DNA of 64,000 nt, from assembly GCA_015143295.1 (NCBI GenBank), contig CM026560.1, forward strand, positions 9,178,501-9,242,500, written 5' to 3'. Below the pieces are notes generated by a model. The model ran no database searches, had not been told where the DNA came from, and saw nothing but the letters and a program-made list of their open reading frames with translations. Source of the stretch: Tetracentron sinense (taxonomy: Eukaryota > Streptophyta > Magnoliopsida > Trochodendrales > Trochodendraceae). This document shows, piece by piece, positions 10,450 through 22,089 of the stretch (position 1 is its first letter; every line of letters begins with the position of its first letter). The position numbers and the translations under genes were made by a program.

Positions 10450-10900
10450 GAATTAGCCAGAGCATGATGCCCCTGGTGATCTGAACCATTGAGGCGAGGG
10501 TGGCCAGTGCGTCGATAAACCTGTTATGATTTCTAGATCAGTGGCTGAATGTGATTCTCTTTAACTGAGTAATTAGCATGTTAAAATAGGCTAAGTACGG
10601 GACTAACCTTTCTTCTCGGATGGCCTAAGATTCATTTGCCTGACAGATTACTAGAGATGACTCCCCTTAGACGTCTATCTCTTCAATCCCAATGCCCAAG
10701 GTTTCTTTCAGACCGGCTATGTACGCCTCGTATTCTGCTTCATTGTTGGAGCATCTGAATTTCAGCTTGACTGAAATGGGGAGGTGTGCTCCCTTAGGTG
10801 AGATTAAGACTACTCCTTCCCTATGCCCGTGACTGTTGGCAGCTCCGCTAAAGTAAAACTCTCAGCCAGAGTATTCTTGTTCTTCTGCTTCCGTGTACAA
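10450..10900 (-). pseudogene. Second (archaeal-type) RNase H domain of the Tat element (broken)
   Basis: Translation of the - strand gives FYFSGAANSHGHREGVVLIS near 10780-10860, then RCSNNEAEYEAYIAGL near 10700-10760, then DALATLASM near 10490-10520. This is the order and spacing of the additional RNase H found after the usual RT-RNase H in Tat elements, where the expected start is DGAAN. Here the first Asp of that motif reads Ser, and at least two stops interrupt the domain. It degrades RNA in RNA:DNA hybrids during cDNA synthesis. Assignment rests on motif recognition only. Confidence 0.75.
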
Positions 10901-10971
10901 AATGGCTTCGTCTGGAAATTGGTCATGTACATAGACGTAGTCCTCTGTTGGACTATGGGTTAGGTGATCTG

Positions 10972-11301
10972 CTATCGCCTCTCCCTTGATTCACTTCTTG
11001 TCATGTACGTGATGTCGAATTCAGACAACATCATATGCTGTCGGGCAGTCCTTCTGGTGGTGGCTGGCTTTTCCAATAGATACTTGAGCGGATCCATCTG
11101 GGAGATCAGAATTACTGGGTAGGAAAGCAGATAGTGTCGCAGACACTGAGTTGCCCAGACCAGTGCCAGACATGTCTTCTCAAGAGGGTTGTATCTCTCC
11201 TCGTACTCTAGCACGCATTTGCTGATGTAGTAGATAGCTTGCTCTGTTCTGCCTGTCTCGTCGTGCTGCGCTAGGACGCACCCCATAGAGGTTTCTTGCA
11301 C
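10972..11301 (-). pseudogene. First RNase H domain of the Tat pol (broken)
   Basis: The open piece reads GCVLAQHDETGRTEQAIYYI, then YEERYNPLEKTCLALVWA and LRHYLLSYPVILISQMDPLKYL. This is the RNase H-like region (RT_RNaseH, family 2) that follows gypsy RT, with the usual (Y/F)(Y)IS(R/K) and DPLKYL words. About 125 bases with stops separate it from the RT piece at 11428. It would belong to the same polyprotein. Confidence 0.85.
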
Positions 11302-11427
11302 TGAGATGTAGAGTAGTAGGGGCTGCCCTTGCGTAGGGGGTATGAGTATTGGAGGGTTGAGTAAGTATTGCTTTATCTTTTTAAAGGCTTCCTGACACTC
11401 ATCTGTCCAAACTGTGGGTGTATTCTT

Positions 11428-12165
11428 TCAGAAAAGCTTAAAGATCGGTTCGCAAATTGGAGTGAGCTGAGATATGAACTGGCTTATGTACCGAATTCTA
11501 CCCAGAAAAGCACGGATCTCCTTTTTAGTTTGGGGAGTTGACATTTCAATGATAGCATTTGCTTTGGCGGGATCGATATCGATGCCTCTTTTGTTGACTA
11601 TGAAGCTGATGAGCTTTCCTGATGAGGCTCTAAAGACACATTTGGCCGAATTCAGTCTTAGGCCGAACTCTCTAAGTCTGTCACAGAGTCTTTTCAGTTC
11701 TTCTGGGTGTTGCTCGACAGTAGGCGATATGTCGTCCACATAAACTTCAATTGACTTGTGGATCAAGTCACGAAACAGTGCCGTTATAGCCCTCTGATAG
11801 ATTGCCCTTGCATTCTTGAGTGCGAAGGGCATGATCTTAAAGCAGAACATGCTCCAAGGTGTGATAAAGGAGGTTTTATCCATGTCTTCTTCTACCATTC
11901 TAATCTGGTTGTATCCAGAGAAACCATCCATGAATGAGAGAGTCTCATGCCCCATAGTATTATCGACTAGAATGTCAATGTGCAGGAGATGGAAGCTGTC
12001 TTTGGGGCTTGCCCTGTTCAGATTTTGGTAGTTAATGTTCATCCAAACTCTGCGGTCCTTCTTGGGTACGGGCACGATGTTGGCCAACCATTCAGGGTAG
12101 GTTGCTACTGCCAGGAAGCCTGTATTGATCTGCTTTTCAACTTCCTCTTTGACTTTTTATAACCA
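11428..12165 (-). pseudogene. Tat reverse transcriptase (broken)
   Basis: The 219-codon frame at 11428-12087 begins within the RT palm: VPKKDRRVWMNINYQNLNRA, then FMDGFSGYNQIRM with the first catalytic Asp in SFMDGFSG, and the active-site pair in EVYVDDI. It continues into ECVFRA/GKLISFIV-type thumb sequence and FLGRIRYISQFI. The order matches Tat RTs. The usual metal-binding residues are present, but the frame has no link to protease or integrase. The shadow ORFs on the opposite strand (11474-12162) are not genes. Confidence 0.92.
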
Positions 12166-13170
12166 TTCGGGTCTCATTCGGGTCTCATCCGTCTCAGCTT
12201 CTGCTTAACTGGTCTGACGTCGGGGTTCAGGAGCAGTCTGTGTACAACCAATGCTGGGTCTAAGCCGGGCATGTCTGTATATGACCAGACGAAGACATCA
12301 CTGTAGCTCTTCAGAAAGCTGATCATGTCTGTCCTTTGTTGCGGGCCTATGGTTGTACCAATCTTGATGAGCCGGGGACTGTCTTCGGATCCAAGGTTAA
12401 TGGTCTCAATATCCTCAATGTTTGACTACAGAAACCCCTCACTGCATTCCAGGTGATCCAGTATCTCTTGAGGCAGTTCATCTTCCTGCTCTGAGTCATA
12501 TTCCACTTCCGTCAGTTCCAGAAGGGTTTCAGGGGTAGCCTTAGTGCAGGCGATTTTCTGGCAAATCAATTAGCTAAGTTTAGCATGCTTATGATTTTTT
12601 GTTTTTGGTGGCTTCAGGATACTAAGCCTTCCAGGGAAAGGGTCCGTGTGAGGCAACTGGTGCAGTGGAAGGGTAAGGCTCGAAGGTTGGAGATGGTGCA
12701 AACTTGTTCTCCTGCCAAATATTCTACTTCTACGGCAACGTCTTCGACAGTCAGCTCGCCGAACAAATTGGCCATGCTGAAAACCTCTGGGTCTAGATTC
12801 CCTGACAATTCGACATTGGGTTGATGTGTTGAGACAACTAGTGCAGTGGAAGGGTAAGGCTCGAAGGTTCTGATTGGGAATATCACTGAGATGTGCATTC
12901 GAGGTTCTGGTTTCGTCGACCGGTTGTTCTTCTGTGTAAGCTTGGCGAGATAGTCCAGATATGTGGGCTTGTAGCCTAGTCCAAAAGGTGGAGTGTACCG
13001 CGGAGGAGTATATCTCTTCTTTATCCTTTGGTTCTAGGCTCTCAGGCCTATCCCTGGGTGGTAATTCATTTTCGATATCATTCTGACAAATAGTGGAAAT
13101 CTGCTGTCTATTTTACTCTTCTATCTAGGCGATAGAAATAACCTGCTCAAATTGGTACGTCATGAAGGAT
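12166..13170 (-). other. Tat pol linker between protease and RT, degraded
   Basis: Only short frames are seen, such as 12614-12898. A 23-base segment, GGCAACTGGTGCAGTGGAAG and its next bases, recurs at about 12653 and 12833 with GGGTAAGGCTCGAAGGTT after it, a local duplication of about 180 bases. This region normally holds the start of RT and a variable spacer. I see no other gene. Confidence 0.55.
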
Positions 13171-13175
13171 ATGCC

Positions 13176-13670
13176 CTACCCGAGCTCCTGAACATCCTTG
13201 AAGGAACTCACCAACTCCTCTGCCTGTATTACGATCAGGTGGTCATTTTGGATGAATTTGATTCTCTGGTGCAGAGAGGAGGGAATGACTCCGGCCGCTT
13301 GGATCCAGGGCCTCCCGAGGAGCAGGGTAAATGATGCCGGTACATTTATAACTTTGAAGTTTGTACTGAATTGAACAGGTTTGACTCTGATAGTCAGATC
13401 AATATCGCCCAAATTTTGCCTTATTGAGTTGTCAAAAGCTCTGATCATCATGGATCTCTTCTTTACTTGGCTGAGATCCATACCCAAGCTTTGTAGTATT
13501 GATAGTGCGCAGATGTTTAGGCCGGAGCCGTTGTCGATTAGCACTAAGGACAAGGTCATATCCATGCACTGTACTGCTATGCAGAGGGCCTGGGTATGGT
13601 CCCTGTCTCCATCTAGTATCTCTTCTTCTGTAAACGAGATGACTCGCGGTTCTAGCACTTGCCCCACCAT
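13176..13670 (-). pseudogene. Tat aspartic protease region
   Basis: The 164-codon frame carries the retropepsin active-site region as VLIDNGSGLNICAL (the D-S/T-G triad appears as DNGSG, the form common in Tat elements) followed by the flap/second half with FKVINVPASFTLLLGRPWI. The protease cuts the gag-pol polyprotein. The frame is one of the better-kept pieces of the element, but it is not joined to gag, which ends more than 700 bases away in another frame. Confidence 0.85.
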
Positions 13671-14399
13671 ATGCCCCAGCTTCTCGGGTGTGATGTCTGG
13701 TGTTACGTGGGCGCTGTTAAATACCTGGAGGAGTTGCTTCCGATGGTGCTCGAAAGTCTAAAGAAGACCCAAGATTGAAATCTATGTAGGGACTTTACTC
13801 AATTGTTGTGTGATGTTAAATTCTTTCACCTTCTCTAAGATTTTTAGCAGAACTGCAGAGTCTGCTGTTTCTTTATTCAGGCTCTGATACCCTTGTTGTT
13901 TTTGTTTCTTTCTCTTTCCCTTTCCCTTTCCCTTTTGCCAGCTCAGCTACCGGCGGTTGGTACACCCGTCTAGAACGGGTTAGGTTTGCTATGCTCTCGC
14001 TCTCAATGATGAGAGAGCGAGGAGTGGATACGTTGTTGAGGGTGAAAGGCTGAGAAGAGATGAGAGGAATTCAGACTGGGCCGGTTGAAGAAGAGGCTTA
14101 GGCTGGAGCCGTGGGCTAATTTGCTGGGCAAAGGATCGTATAGACAATCCGCTCTCTGTCTGTTTCAAGAGCGGGTAACTAGACTGAGGCCTGGACGGCC
14201 TGAATGTTTGACAGAGGGAGGGTGACTGGTTGTCTGTAGGAGGGCCTGATGATGCCATCGTGTACTGCGGGTGCGATAGGTCTCGGCTACCCTATCCCGG
14301 GCTCTTCTCACTGTATAAAATTGACTTGGTTGTTGTGTGGAGGCAATGGTGCCTAGTTGATGCTAGTGTTACTTGGTGCTAGCTCAACTTTACCCTCAT

Positions 14400-15789
14400 A
14401 TAGGAGATCCTAGATAGCGTACTTTAGGCCGATCCAATAGTCTGTTGCATGGCCTGGGCCTTGGTGAAAGGCATGATGTTGATTGACATCATAGTTCTTG
14501 TTTCTCTTGTTTGGTGGTAAGAGGAGAGTAGGGCCTTTTAAAGCAAGAAGATCCTGTTTGGTGAGAAACTCTAGCAATTGGCTAAGAGTGTAGGGGAGAA
14601 GAGTAAAGTTTCTGGGGGGCTTATTCTGGTGTTGGTTTTGCCCCTGGTTAGGCCGGGTGGGCTGGGTGTTTTTGTTAGTAGGCTGAGCTGGAGCTACCGA
14701 AGCTGAAAGTCTGATGGGTGCTGTAGAAGCCACCATATGTACGCTTTCTTACTTTTTCTGGTCCCGGGGACCGCTGTTCCTACTGGATGAGGTTGCTACT
14801 TTGGGGGGATCAAGCCCTAAACTTGAGTGGATGGCCCCACTCTTGATGGTGGTTTCTATGCAGGCATTAGTCTTGACAATAGTGACAAAATCTACCACAT
14901 GCAATGTGACCATCAGGGTCGAGTAGGGCTGCTTCAGTGTGCCCATGAATATACTGGCCAATTCCTCCTTCGGGATAGGAGTAGGGATTTTAGCTGTCAT
15001 CTCCCTCTACTGGGTGGCGTATTCCAAAAAAGATTCATTTTTGCGCCAGCTCATTTGTTCGAGCTGGCTCCGCTGAGGCCGGAGCTCCTGATTAAAGAAA
15101 TACTGCTCCATAAAGCAGTCCATGACATCCTGCCACGTCTTGATCCTCTGTTTGTCCACAAACATCCACCAAGTCAGGGCTGCTCCCTTTAGACTTTTCT
15201 GGAAATTCTGTATAAGGAGGGGCTGATTCTTCTAGTGTAGGAGCATGTCCCCCATGTATAGCTGCAAGTGTTGTTTCGGACAGCCCGACCCATTATACTT
15301 GTCGAAGTCTGGGACCTTGAAGCCCGCTGGAACAACTTCTCCTATTGAGATAGTCAAGTCTTCCAAGGACAGACTGGTGCTAGCAGAAGCACCCTTCAGG
15401 CGTCTTATCTCTTCTTTCATTTTCTTAATCTCTTCGTGCTGATCATGGAGAGCTAACATTGGGTCTGTGTAAGAGGATGGTCTGTCTTGGTTGATGTACG
15501 AAGCTTTGGGCTGTTCCGCACCCTCAAAATGCTCATTCTCTGCATCTCCTCTGCCTGTGGCGGGTCCAGAGTTAGGGATGATGAACGGGGTCTGGTGAGG
15601 CTCGAAGATAGGCTGTTTGGCTGACTCGCCGATCGGGTTTCGGGAAGAGGGTTCTTCGATACGAGTAGCCAGGAGAATTGTATAGGAATCTAGAACCTTA
15701 TCCAGTTTAGATTGTATGGCCGCAATGTCCCTTTTATGAGACTATAGGATCACGTTGGTTCTCTACTGTTGGTCAACTGGTTCTGCCAT
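14400..15789 (-). pseudogene. Tat gag (broken)
   Basis: A start MAEPVDQQ lies at 15789-15766 but meets a stop at once. The frame at 15232-15459 has a Lys/Glu-rich coiled stretch (EEIKKMKEEIRRLKG) and then FKVPDFDKYNGSGCPKQHL, the conserved entry of the retrotransposon gag domain. Pieces at 14749-15000 and 14410-14736 continue the capsid region (ELASIFMGTLKQPY; FTLLPYTLSQLLEFL). These motifs are the usual order in Tat gag. At least three breaks separate the pieces. Confidence 0.85.
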
Positions 15790-16399
15790 TGTGTCTGAGC
15801 TGCTTTTGGACTGTGCACTGGTGGGTACTCGCTTTGAGATTGGTATTTCTATCAGGACCGGGTCTTCTACTTCTGCGAGAAGTGCAATGATAGAAATAGC
15901 AATGACTAATCACGATTATGCATATGCGCATGACAGAAGATGCATGAAAAATTTTCATTAGATGCATGATTTAGTGAGTGAGTACAAGACTATGACTCAA
16001 ATAAAAAGAAAATACTCAACCCTAAGCAGGTCCATCAGGGATGACAAAGTTAAGCGGTTGGGGCATACCTTCATGGTCCATAATCTGTTATTGGAGAGAT
16101 ATGATTTCAACCTCCATGCGTTCAATTGTTTCTGAGGCATTGAACATGTGAGATCCATACTGACGGATTCGATTGGTCATCTTTGTCTTTGCACCGTCAA
16201 GCTGCTCTTGATGGAAGTGCAACTGGGCCCTGATGACGGTGGTCTCTCGTGCATCGCCCCTGCATTTCTTCTAAAGAGATTGGACTGTGTGCTCGAACTG
16301 TTTAACATGTTCCTACATGGCTAGGAGTTCGCAGTTGTGCTCTACTTTCTGTTGCCTAATTGCATGCTGGGCTTTCCAAAGCCGCTCCTCTTTCTCCTG

Positions 16400-17640
16400 A
16401 ATCTATAGCTGCCTTTCCAAGAAGAAGTCTGTCCAGGGAACCACCATTTCAGCTATGGGTATGGTTCCTCGAGATGGTGCTAAAACTGGTGTCGGCAGTT
16501 CCCTAGGTGCCGGCATACCGGGTAGAATGTCAGGATTTTCCACCCACTGTCGGTATGAAGAATCAATTAGTGGTCCTGTTGTGACCACAAAGTCTGGCCA
16601 CTGGTCTCTCCGTGAGCTTCGCTAATCCGCTTGAAATCGGTAGGTGAGGCATTCAGACTACACTGTGAAGTTGACGAAGTCATGCTCCAGGTTGTCTATA
16701 ACCAGGATGTGCTGAGGGGGTCCAAACTGTCTAATGACTCGGAGTGGTACATAGGTTGCAGAGCCGGTGACACCTGCTAGGACCATGCATCGTCTTGCTG
16801 CTATAACAACGCGTGGTAGCTGTTTGCGAACCAGCCACATGCATTCCCATGTGATCTGCTCCTCTGTCAGGTTCTGGAGAAACCGGTATAGGGTCTTGAC
16901 ATCGGTGTTCACAATCTGGCCCTGATTATGAGAAATCTTCCTGAGGAGGCTGTATGTATCTCAAGGTTCCTTGGGTACCGGTAAGATGGTGGGCAGGTGT
17001 GATACGAGTCATAGATGTAGAAGTGGTGCACTGGCGTGGAAGACGCCCTTCCTACGTTTTGACGCTTGGTTGAGAGCCCTGAGAAGCTCCGCAAGGATGA
17101 CCAGGACAACCGTCTTTGACTCCCACAGGTCTTCGATGATCCCCACCAGTACTGAGTCAGCGAAGGTGCAGTTTTTTGAGAACACCAATTGAGATATGAT
17201 GATCAGTGTAGAGGCATTAAGACCCAGGAGCTCAGCTGTTAGGGAGCCATGGTCCCACCTGGACCGGTACAGTTTCTCAAGAAATTGTATAGACACCTTA
17301 CGATAAGTGCCACTAGGATCGTACTGCAAGGAGGCAGGCTTGATTCATAAGAATCTTAAGAGGTCTGCCTGGAAGTTTGTCTTATAGTATGGTACTATGA
17401 CATCGCCTTCCATGTTTGAGCCCAGAATGAGCTGTAATTTCTCCAGTGTTGGACACAGCTCATTCTTACCGAAACGGAATACCATGTAAGTTGGGTTCCA
17501 ACACTGGATGGCTGTATTTAGGAGGCGTCAGTCTAGCTTAACCATGGATAGATTTAAGGTGTTACCTAATCTGTAGTACTAGGCCCAAGCGAGACGTTGA
17601 TCCCGAGTTAGGACCTCAATTATATCATGGAAGGTTTTGT
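16400..17640 (-). pseudogene. DUF7745-like extra ORF upstream of Tat gag (broken)
   Basis: The frame at 17009-17329 reads YDPSGTYRKVSIQFLEKLYR, then NASTLIIISQLVFSKNCTFA and SVLVGIIEDLWESKTVVLVI. Plant retroelement proteins annotated as DUF7745 carry closely similar blocks. Upstream, interrupted translation gives FRFGKNELCPTLEKLQLI near 17440-17480. Downstream pieces lie at 16658-16912 and 16403-16588. The function is unknown; it is found before gag in some Tat-type elements. A stop lies between the upstream block and the 17329 frame, so the gene is dead. Confidence 0.75.
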
Positions 17641-18490
17641 CACATGCCCCCTGGGAAGTCAGGTGCATGGGCCATGAAGGATGGCTATTTGACGGAACAA
17701 TTCCTGACGGACCTACCATCTACCTGGACAAATATACATACTCCGTATAAGTGTACTGTGTATGTAGGATGTAAAGATGATGATGATGCAAATAATGGAA
17801 GATGCATTTGATTTTTGATCGGGTGTGACAAGGCACATGTGCTTTGATAGGCAGTTGGATAGAGGTCCAGTATGCTTTACCCGGGTCGTTGGGAACCGGG
17901 GCCTATCAGGTCAAGGCAAGGGATAGGTCTAAGTGAAGACCTATATGCCGAGGATTTGGACCCCATGTGTTATGTCAGGATGCAGGGTAGGATGTGTCTT
18001 ATTACAAGCATAAGTTTGGCTCATCACATGCCCAATGATGGGTGCTTATCCGGGTACGATGTACCCGGGGTAGTCAACCTTGATCGGGGATAGGTGTAGG
18101 GTGCAAGCAGATTAGGGTTTAGAATATCCCTCCAGGTTTGGTTGCTTGTAGGCTATAACCTGGCCTAGGCTACATGTATATATGCTGGGGTGATGCAAGT
18201 GTGTTCCTAAGGATGGGGAGATCACTTAACACTGTATATGCGACTTCCTTAAAAGGGACGATTGGTGTAAGTAGTAGCGTTCAGAATCCTTCCCTGAGGG
18301 TAATCACCCAGCAGGAGTAACTTCGCAGACCTCCAAGAATTTTAAGCCTCTGTCACTGAGGATAATCATCCAGCAGCTGTAAGCGTGTTAAACCTGTCTA
18401 ATGGGTATTGGGTTGTTACACTACTATGAAATGTATGAGATGCACAGTACACAATACAACCAAAACAGATAAAAGAATTAGTATTAGACT
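17641..18490 (-). other. Tat leader and deletion junction
   Basis: No coding sequence is seen. The expected primer-binding site TGGCGACTCCACTGGGGA, present at 23857-23874 in the related copy, is absent. The homology of the 5' LTR with the 3' LTR stops at about 18490. A deletion has therefore removed about 1.75 kb of 5' LTR plus the primer site. Confidence 0.65.
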
Positions 18491-18493
18491 ATG

Positions 18494-19653
18494 TTAAGGC
18501 ATGAGGGACCCCCCAGATCCCCTTGAGGCTAATCCTAGCAATGTTATACCCTTAGGGGGTTCCCTACACCTATGGTGAAGGTGGGGGAGCCCCTTTAATG
18601 GGGTTTTCCTGCAAAATCGAAAACACAGTCTCCTGTAATGGACTAGGGGCTCACAATGGTGTGTAAAAGCAAACAAGAAAAGGGGTAGGGGGAAGCCCTA
18701 CCCTACTGCGAGCTGGTGGTGTCGTTGGTGGCACTAGGAGCGGTTGCAGGCGGTGGAGGAGCATGGTGGCGCTGCTGCTGGTGCTAGGGAGCTGCTGGAG
18801 CTTAGTGGGGACCTACTGGAGGAATCCTAAAGGTCTGAGGGGGGGGTTAGATCTTCGAAATTTTGAGCAGGGTTTCGAATCGGAGGTTGTGGAGTGGAGT
18901 TTACAGGCTGTGGGGGTGTCCCCTTTATAGGGGAGTCCCATGGGGATGCCCTAGGTATTAGGACGAGGGTAAGGGGCATTATGGCATAGAGAAGCCCCTG
19001 CAACCAGAGAGGGGCGATGTTGGCGTTCATTGTGCTCATAGGGGGTGGCGTCCTATAAACACTGAAATCCAGTGGTGTCGGTAATAGGATTACCGACACC
19101 ATCAAACCTTTGAAAAATGAGGGTGTCGATAATCTTATTACCGACACCTATTGGTGTTTGCTCATAGGGCCTGGCCCAGGCATCCACATGTTAAGGGTTT
19201 GATTTTTCTGAATTGTTGGACCCTTGCTTGGGCCCAAACCGAAGCTTTTGGGTTTATAGGGCTTTGAGGACCTAGGGTTTAAGCCCTAAGGGCCTAGGGC
19301 TTACTAGGCTAGGCTAGGTTATGGCTAGGGCTTGACTAGGCTAAGGCTAGGGCTCGGATAGGCTAGGGCTCGGCTAGGCTAGGCTAGGGCTAAGGTTCGA
19401 TAGGCTATGCTAGGCTTAGGTTTAACCATGGGCTAAGGCTTAGGGTTTGTCTAAGGTTTAACTAGAGTTAGGGTTTAACTAGGGTTGAAACCTAGGATTT
19501 GCTAGGGTTACAACTAGGGTTTGCCTAGAGTGTTCCTTAGGTCTACTAGGATTTCTCCTAGGGTTAAGGGACTAGGCTAGGGTTTTACCAAGGTTAAGGG
19601 ACTTAACCAAGGTTAGCTAGGGTTAAGTGGGGTTGTAAAATTTGGTGCTTACA
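18494..19653 (-). repeat. Truncated 5' LTR of the Tat element
   Basis: On the - strand the LTR starts TGTAAGCACCAAATTTTAC at 19653. It is collinear with about 5087-6208 of the 3' LTR, with substitutions and small indels, including the two hairpins and the CTAGGG-rich tract. The rest of the LTR is deleted. Confidence 0.88.
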
Positions 19654-20038
19654 ATGTTAAATGTATAATTATCTTATGACCTTCCATTATCAATAAGACT
19701 ACGAATTAATTACCCTGAGTCTTGTCTCTCTGGTAGGAATCAGATATAATTCAGTCTAAATTAAACTCCTAGTGCTTTATTTCTATAGTAGATAGGAATG
19801 TGTATGGCCTGATAGGGAGTGTCAACTAGCATGGGGCATATTCCTACTTGATCATATCACAATCGAGAATAATGGATTTCACTTAAACAAGGAAACATGA
19901 CGGCTGAAACAATGACAATCATGTTGTCCATAGAGGTCGCAACAAAATTGGGAATCACTGATTTATATAAGGAGTTATGCATGAAATGTTCAGTATGATG
20001 GATTGTTATTATCCACCTTATGGTGCATGTGTAATACT
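19654..20038 (+). mobile_element. Copia A leader, middle piece
   Basis: The first five bases are the right copy of the ATGTT duplication. The segment 'ccttccattatcaataagac' and what follows matches copia B in inverted orientation at about 59.0-59.37 kb. It continues the leader broken at 3291 and is cut again by the solo LTR at 20044. Confidence 0.85.
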
Positions 20039-20043
20039 ATCAT
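20039..20043. repeat. Target-site duplication ATCAT, left copy
   Basis: ATCAT flanks the solo LTR on both sides (20039-20043 and 22503-22507), directly against the TG...CA ends. Confidence 0.93.
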
Positions 20044-20284
20044 TGTAGCACCCCAGAACTTTTCATGGCTAATGAATAGTATCGGTAAAAGCTTGATGCC
20101 ATATGTAAGTGATGGGATAGTCTCAATGATAATAAGACTTAACGTGTTTCTATTTTGAGAAAAAATGTGTGTTAAATGATGTTAAAATCTTAGGAATGCT
20201 TCCAAGGTGCAATTGGGTTAAATAAGAAAGGTTGGAAGTGTTCTAAGAGTTAAAAATGAGGAAAAAATAGCAAAAATGGGCAAA

Positions 20285-20515
20285 GCACAGACCAACCGGT
20301 TGACTGGTGTCATGACCGGTCGACCCATCCCCTACCGATCAACCGGAGCTCAGGACCGATCGACTGCTCACCTACCGATCAACCGCTAGACTGACAGGTC
20401 TACCGGTGATCGCACTAAAAATGTATGGGGAATTATTCTAGAGAGTGGTTTTTGGACCAGTCGACCGCTCCTTATGACCGATCGATCGCTCCTCATGACC
20501 GGTCGACCGCTCCTT
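20285..20515. repeat. Array of ACCGGTCGACCG-type palindromes in LTR U3
   Basis: Roughly ten copies of a 12-14 bp dyad occur, for example AACCGGTTGAC, GACCGGTCGACC, GACCGATCGACTG, GACCGATCGATCG and GACCGGTCGACCG. They lie 75-300 bases before the TATA box. Homologous arrays are at 31555-31710 and 35475-35665, the last one changed to ACCGATCGCTCGGT. The position suggests enhancer-like sites for a dimeric DNA-binding protein; this is inference. Confidence 0.8.
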
Positions 20516-20588
20516 GGGTATTTTGCCCAATTTTGTCTATTTTACCAATTCATTAAGGGTAAATTGGTCTTTAGACCTCCCCTTTTTC

Positions 20589-20596
20589 TATATAAA
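20589..20596 (+). promoter_or_regulatory. TATA box of the family A LTR
   Basis: TATATAAA is followed by 'ctcaatttcgtgggttgagg'. The same box and following sequence are at 31786-31793 in the second copy. It lies in the expected U3 position, with the palindrome array upstream. Confidence 0.7.
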
Positions 20597-22089
20597 CTCA
20601 ATTTCGTGGGTTGAGGGTTTCATAAACCCTCAAGCTTGCATTTGAGTGAGATTAGAGAGAAAGAAGGGGAGAAATTTAGGGTTTTGCTCAAGGAGAGTTT
20701 GGTGATCAAGGGAGAGCTTGAATTTTTTTCTTCAAGGTTGGATTTCCTTCACCAAGCTTGGATTCCCTTTTTCTCAAGTCTCCACAAGTTTTCCCCAAAT
20801 CCTAAAGGTTAGTACACCCTCCTAACTAGCTTAGTAATAACCTAGGTTTTCTTTTGAAAGTGATGATTTTGATCTTGCGCTTTCCTTTTTCCTTGAGTTA
20901 CACTACTAACCCTAAATAAACAAGATTAATGAAATAAATATGGATGTGTGGGGGTAAATGGTTGAGGTGATTGGATGTCATGTTGTGTGATGAATGATGG
21001 GTGATGGAAAATGTTGGAAGGGCATTGCACACAACGAACGCACATGTGATGTTTGATGAATGTATAATCATAGAAAGAGGAAGAAAATGACTATATAAGG
21101 TTGTACACTAATTGTTCGATGAAATGCATGAACGAGAAATTAACAAATTAAAGAATAATATGAAAGCATGAATTGGGTAATTTTCCTAAAATGGTAACCA
21201 TGATCTAATACTCTATATGCTATGTCTAAATTCTCACATGATTAGATTAAGAATTGAAATGCTACTTGCTATCCCTCGAGTTGTACACGTCATCATGATT
21301 ACCCCAAATGCTACACACACGCACGCATGCATGCAAGAACCGGGTTTTTTCTGAAGTATAAGTATATGTAAAACAAACAAGAATAAGACATGTAATTTAC
21401 AATACGCATGATCAAGCTGGACATCACGTCGGTCAAGGGTAGGGCTTATCCCCTGGATATGTCATACCTGACTCACAAGTAAACATGACAAGTATGATAA
21501 AGCCGGACATCAAGCCGGTCAAGAGTAGGGCATATCCCCGGATATGTTATACCTGGCTCACAAGAAAACAAATTGATAATGTTGGACAGAGGGCCAGTCA
21601 AGGATGTTGGTGTACCCTTTTCTATTTCACTGAAGGATACTTACGTATCCGGCTCACAAGTCGCTATAGGAGCACTAACATCTAGCTCACAAGATAAGCA
21701 TGACAAGGCAAGTCAAGACATTTCAAGACATGACAAGTGTGATTCCAAACAAGAACAAGACAAGACATGTGTGAGTCCCACGATAGAAGAACAAGACAAG
21801 AACAAGTTTAATCACGACAAGAAAGTTTGAAAAACACGAAAAACTATTTTCAAGAACAAGTCATGACTTTTAAGTATGGGTTTTATCGGAATTTTGCATT
21901 ATTCCATGCATGTCACGATCATAGTATTTCTTTAATAATTGATCTTGCATTGCCTCAATTATTGATTATCTATTATTTCAAATGTTGATGTTATGAATTG
22001 TAATGAGTTATTGCTATCGTAGTTCGTTATTGCTATTATTAGTTAGTAGCTTGTACTCGCTGAGTATTCAATATTCAGTCGTACATTTC

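Larger units (their letters stand above)
3292..19653 (-). mobile_element. Complete but degenerate Tat-lineage Ty3/gypsy retrotransposon
   Basis: The 16.4-kb element reads on the - strand. From right to left: partial 5' LTR, leader with a DUF7745-like extra ORF, gag, protease, RT, first RNase H, second RNase H, integrase, 3' UTR of about 2.9 kb with minisatellites, polypurine tract and 3' LTR. A perfect 5-bp target duplication proves insertion as one unit. The extra ORF before gag, the second RNase H and the long repeat-rich 3' UTR are known marks of the Tat/Ogre branch. Every coding section has stops or frameshifts, and the 5' LTR has lost about 1.75 kb including the primer-binding site, so the element is dead. 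Confidence 0.92.

Noticed and set aside
11474-12162. + strand frames opposite the Tat RT
   Set aside because: Antisense shadows of a well-recognised RT frame.
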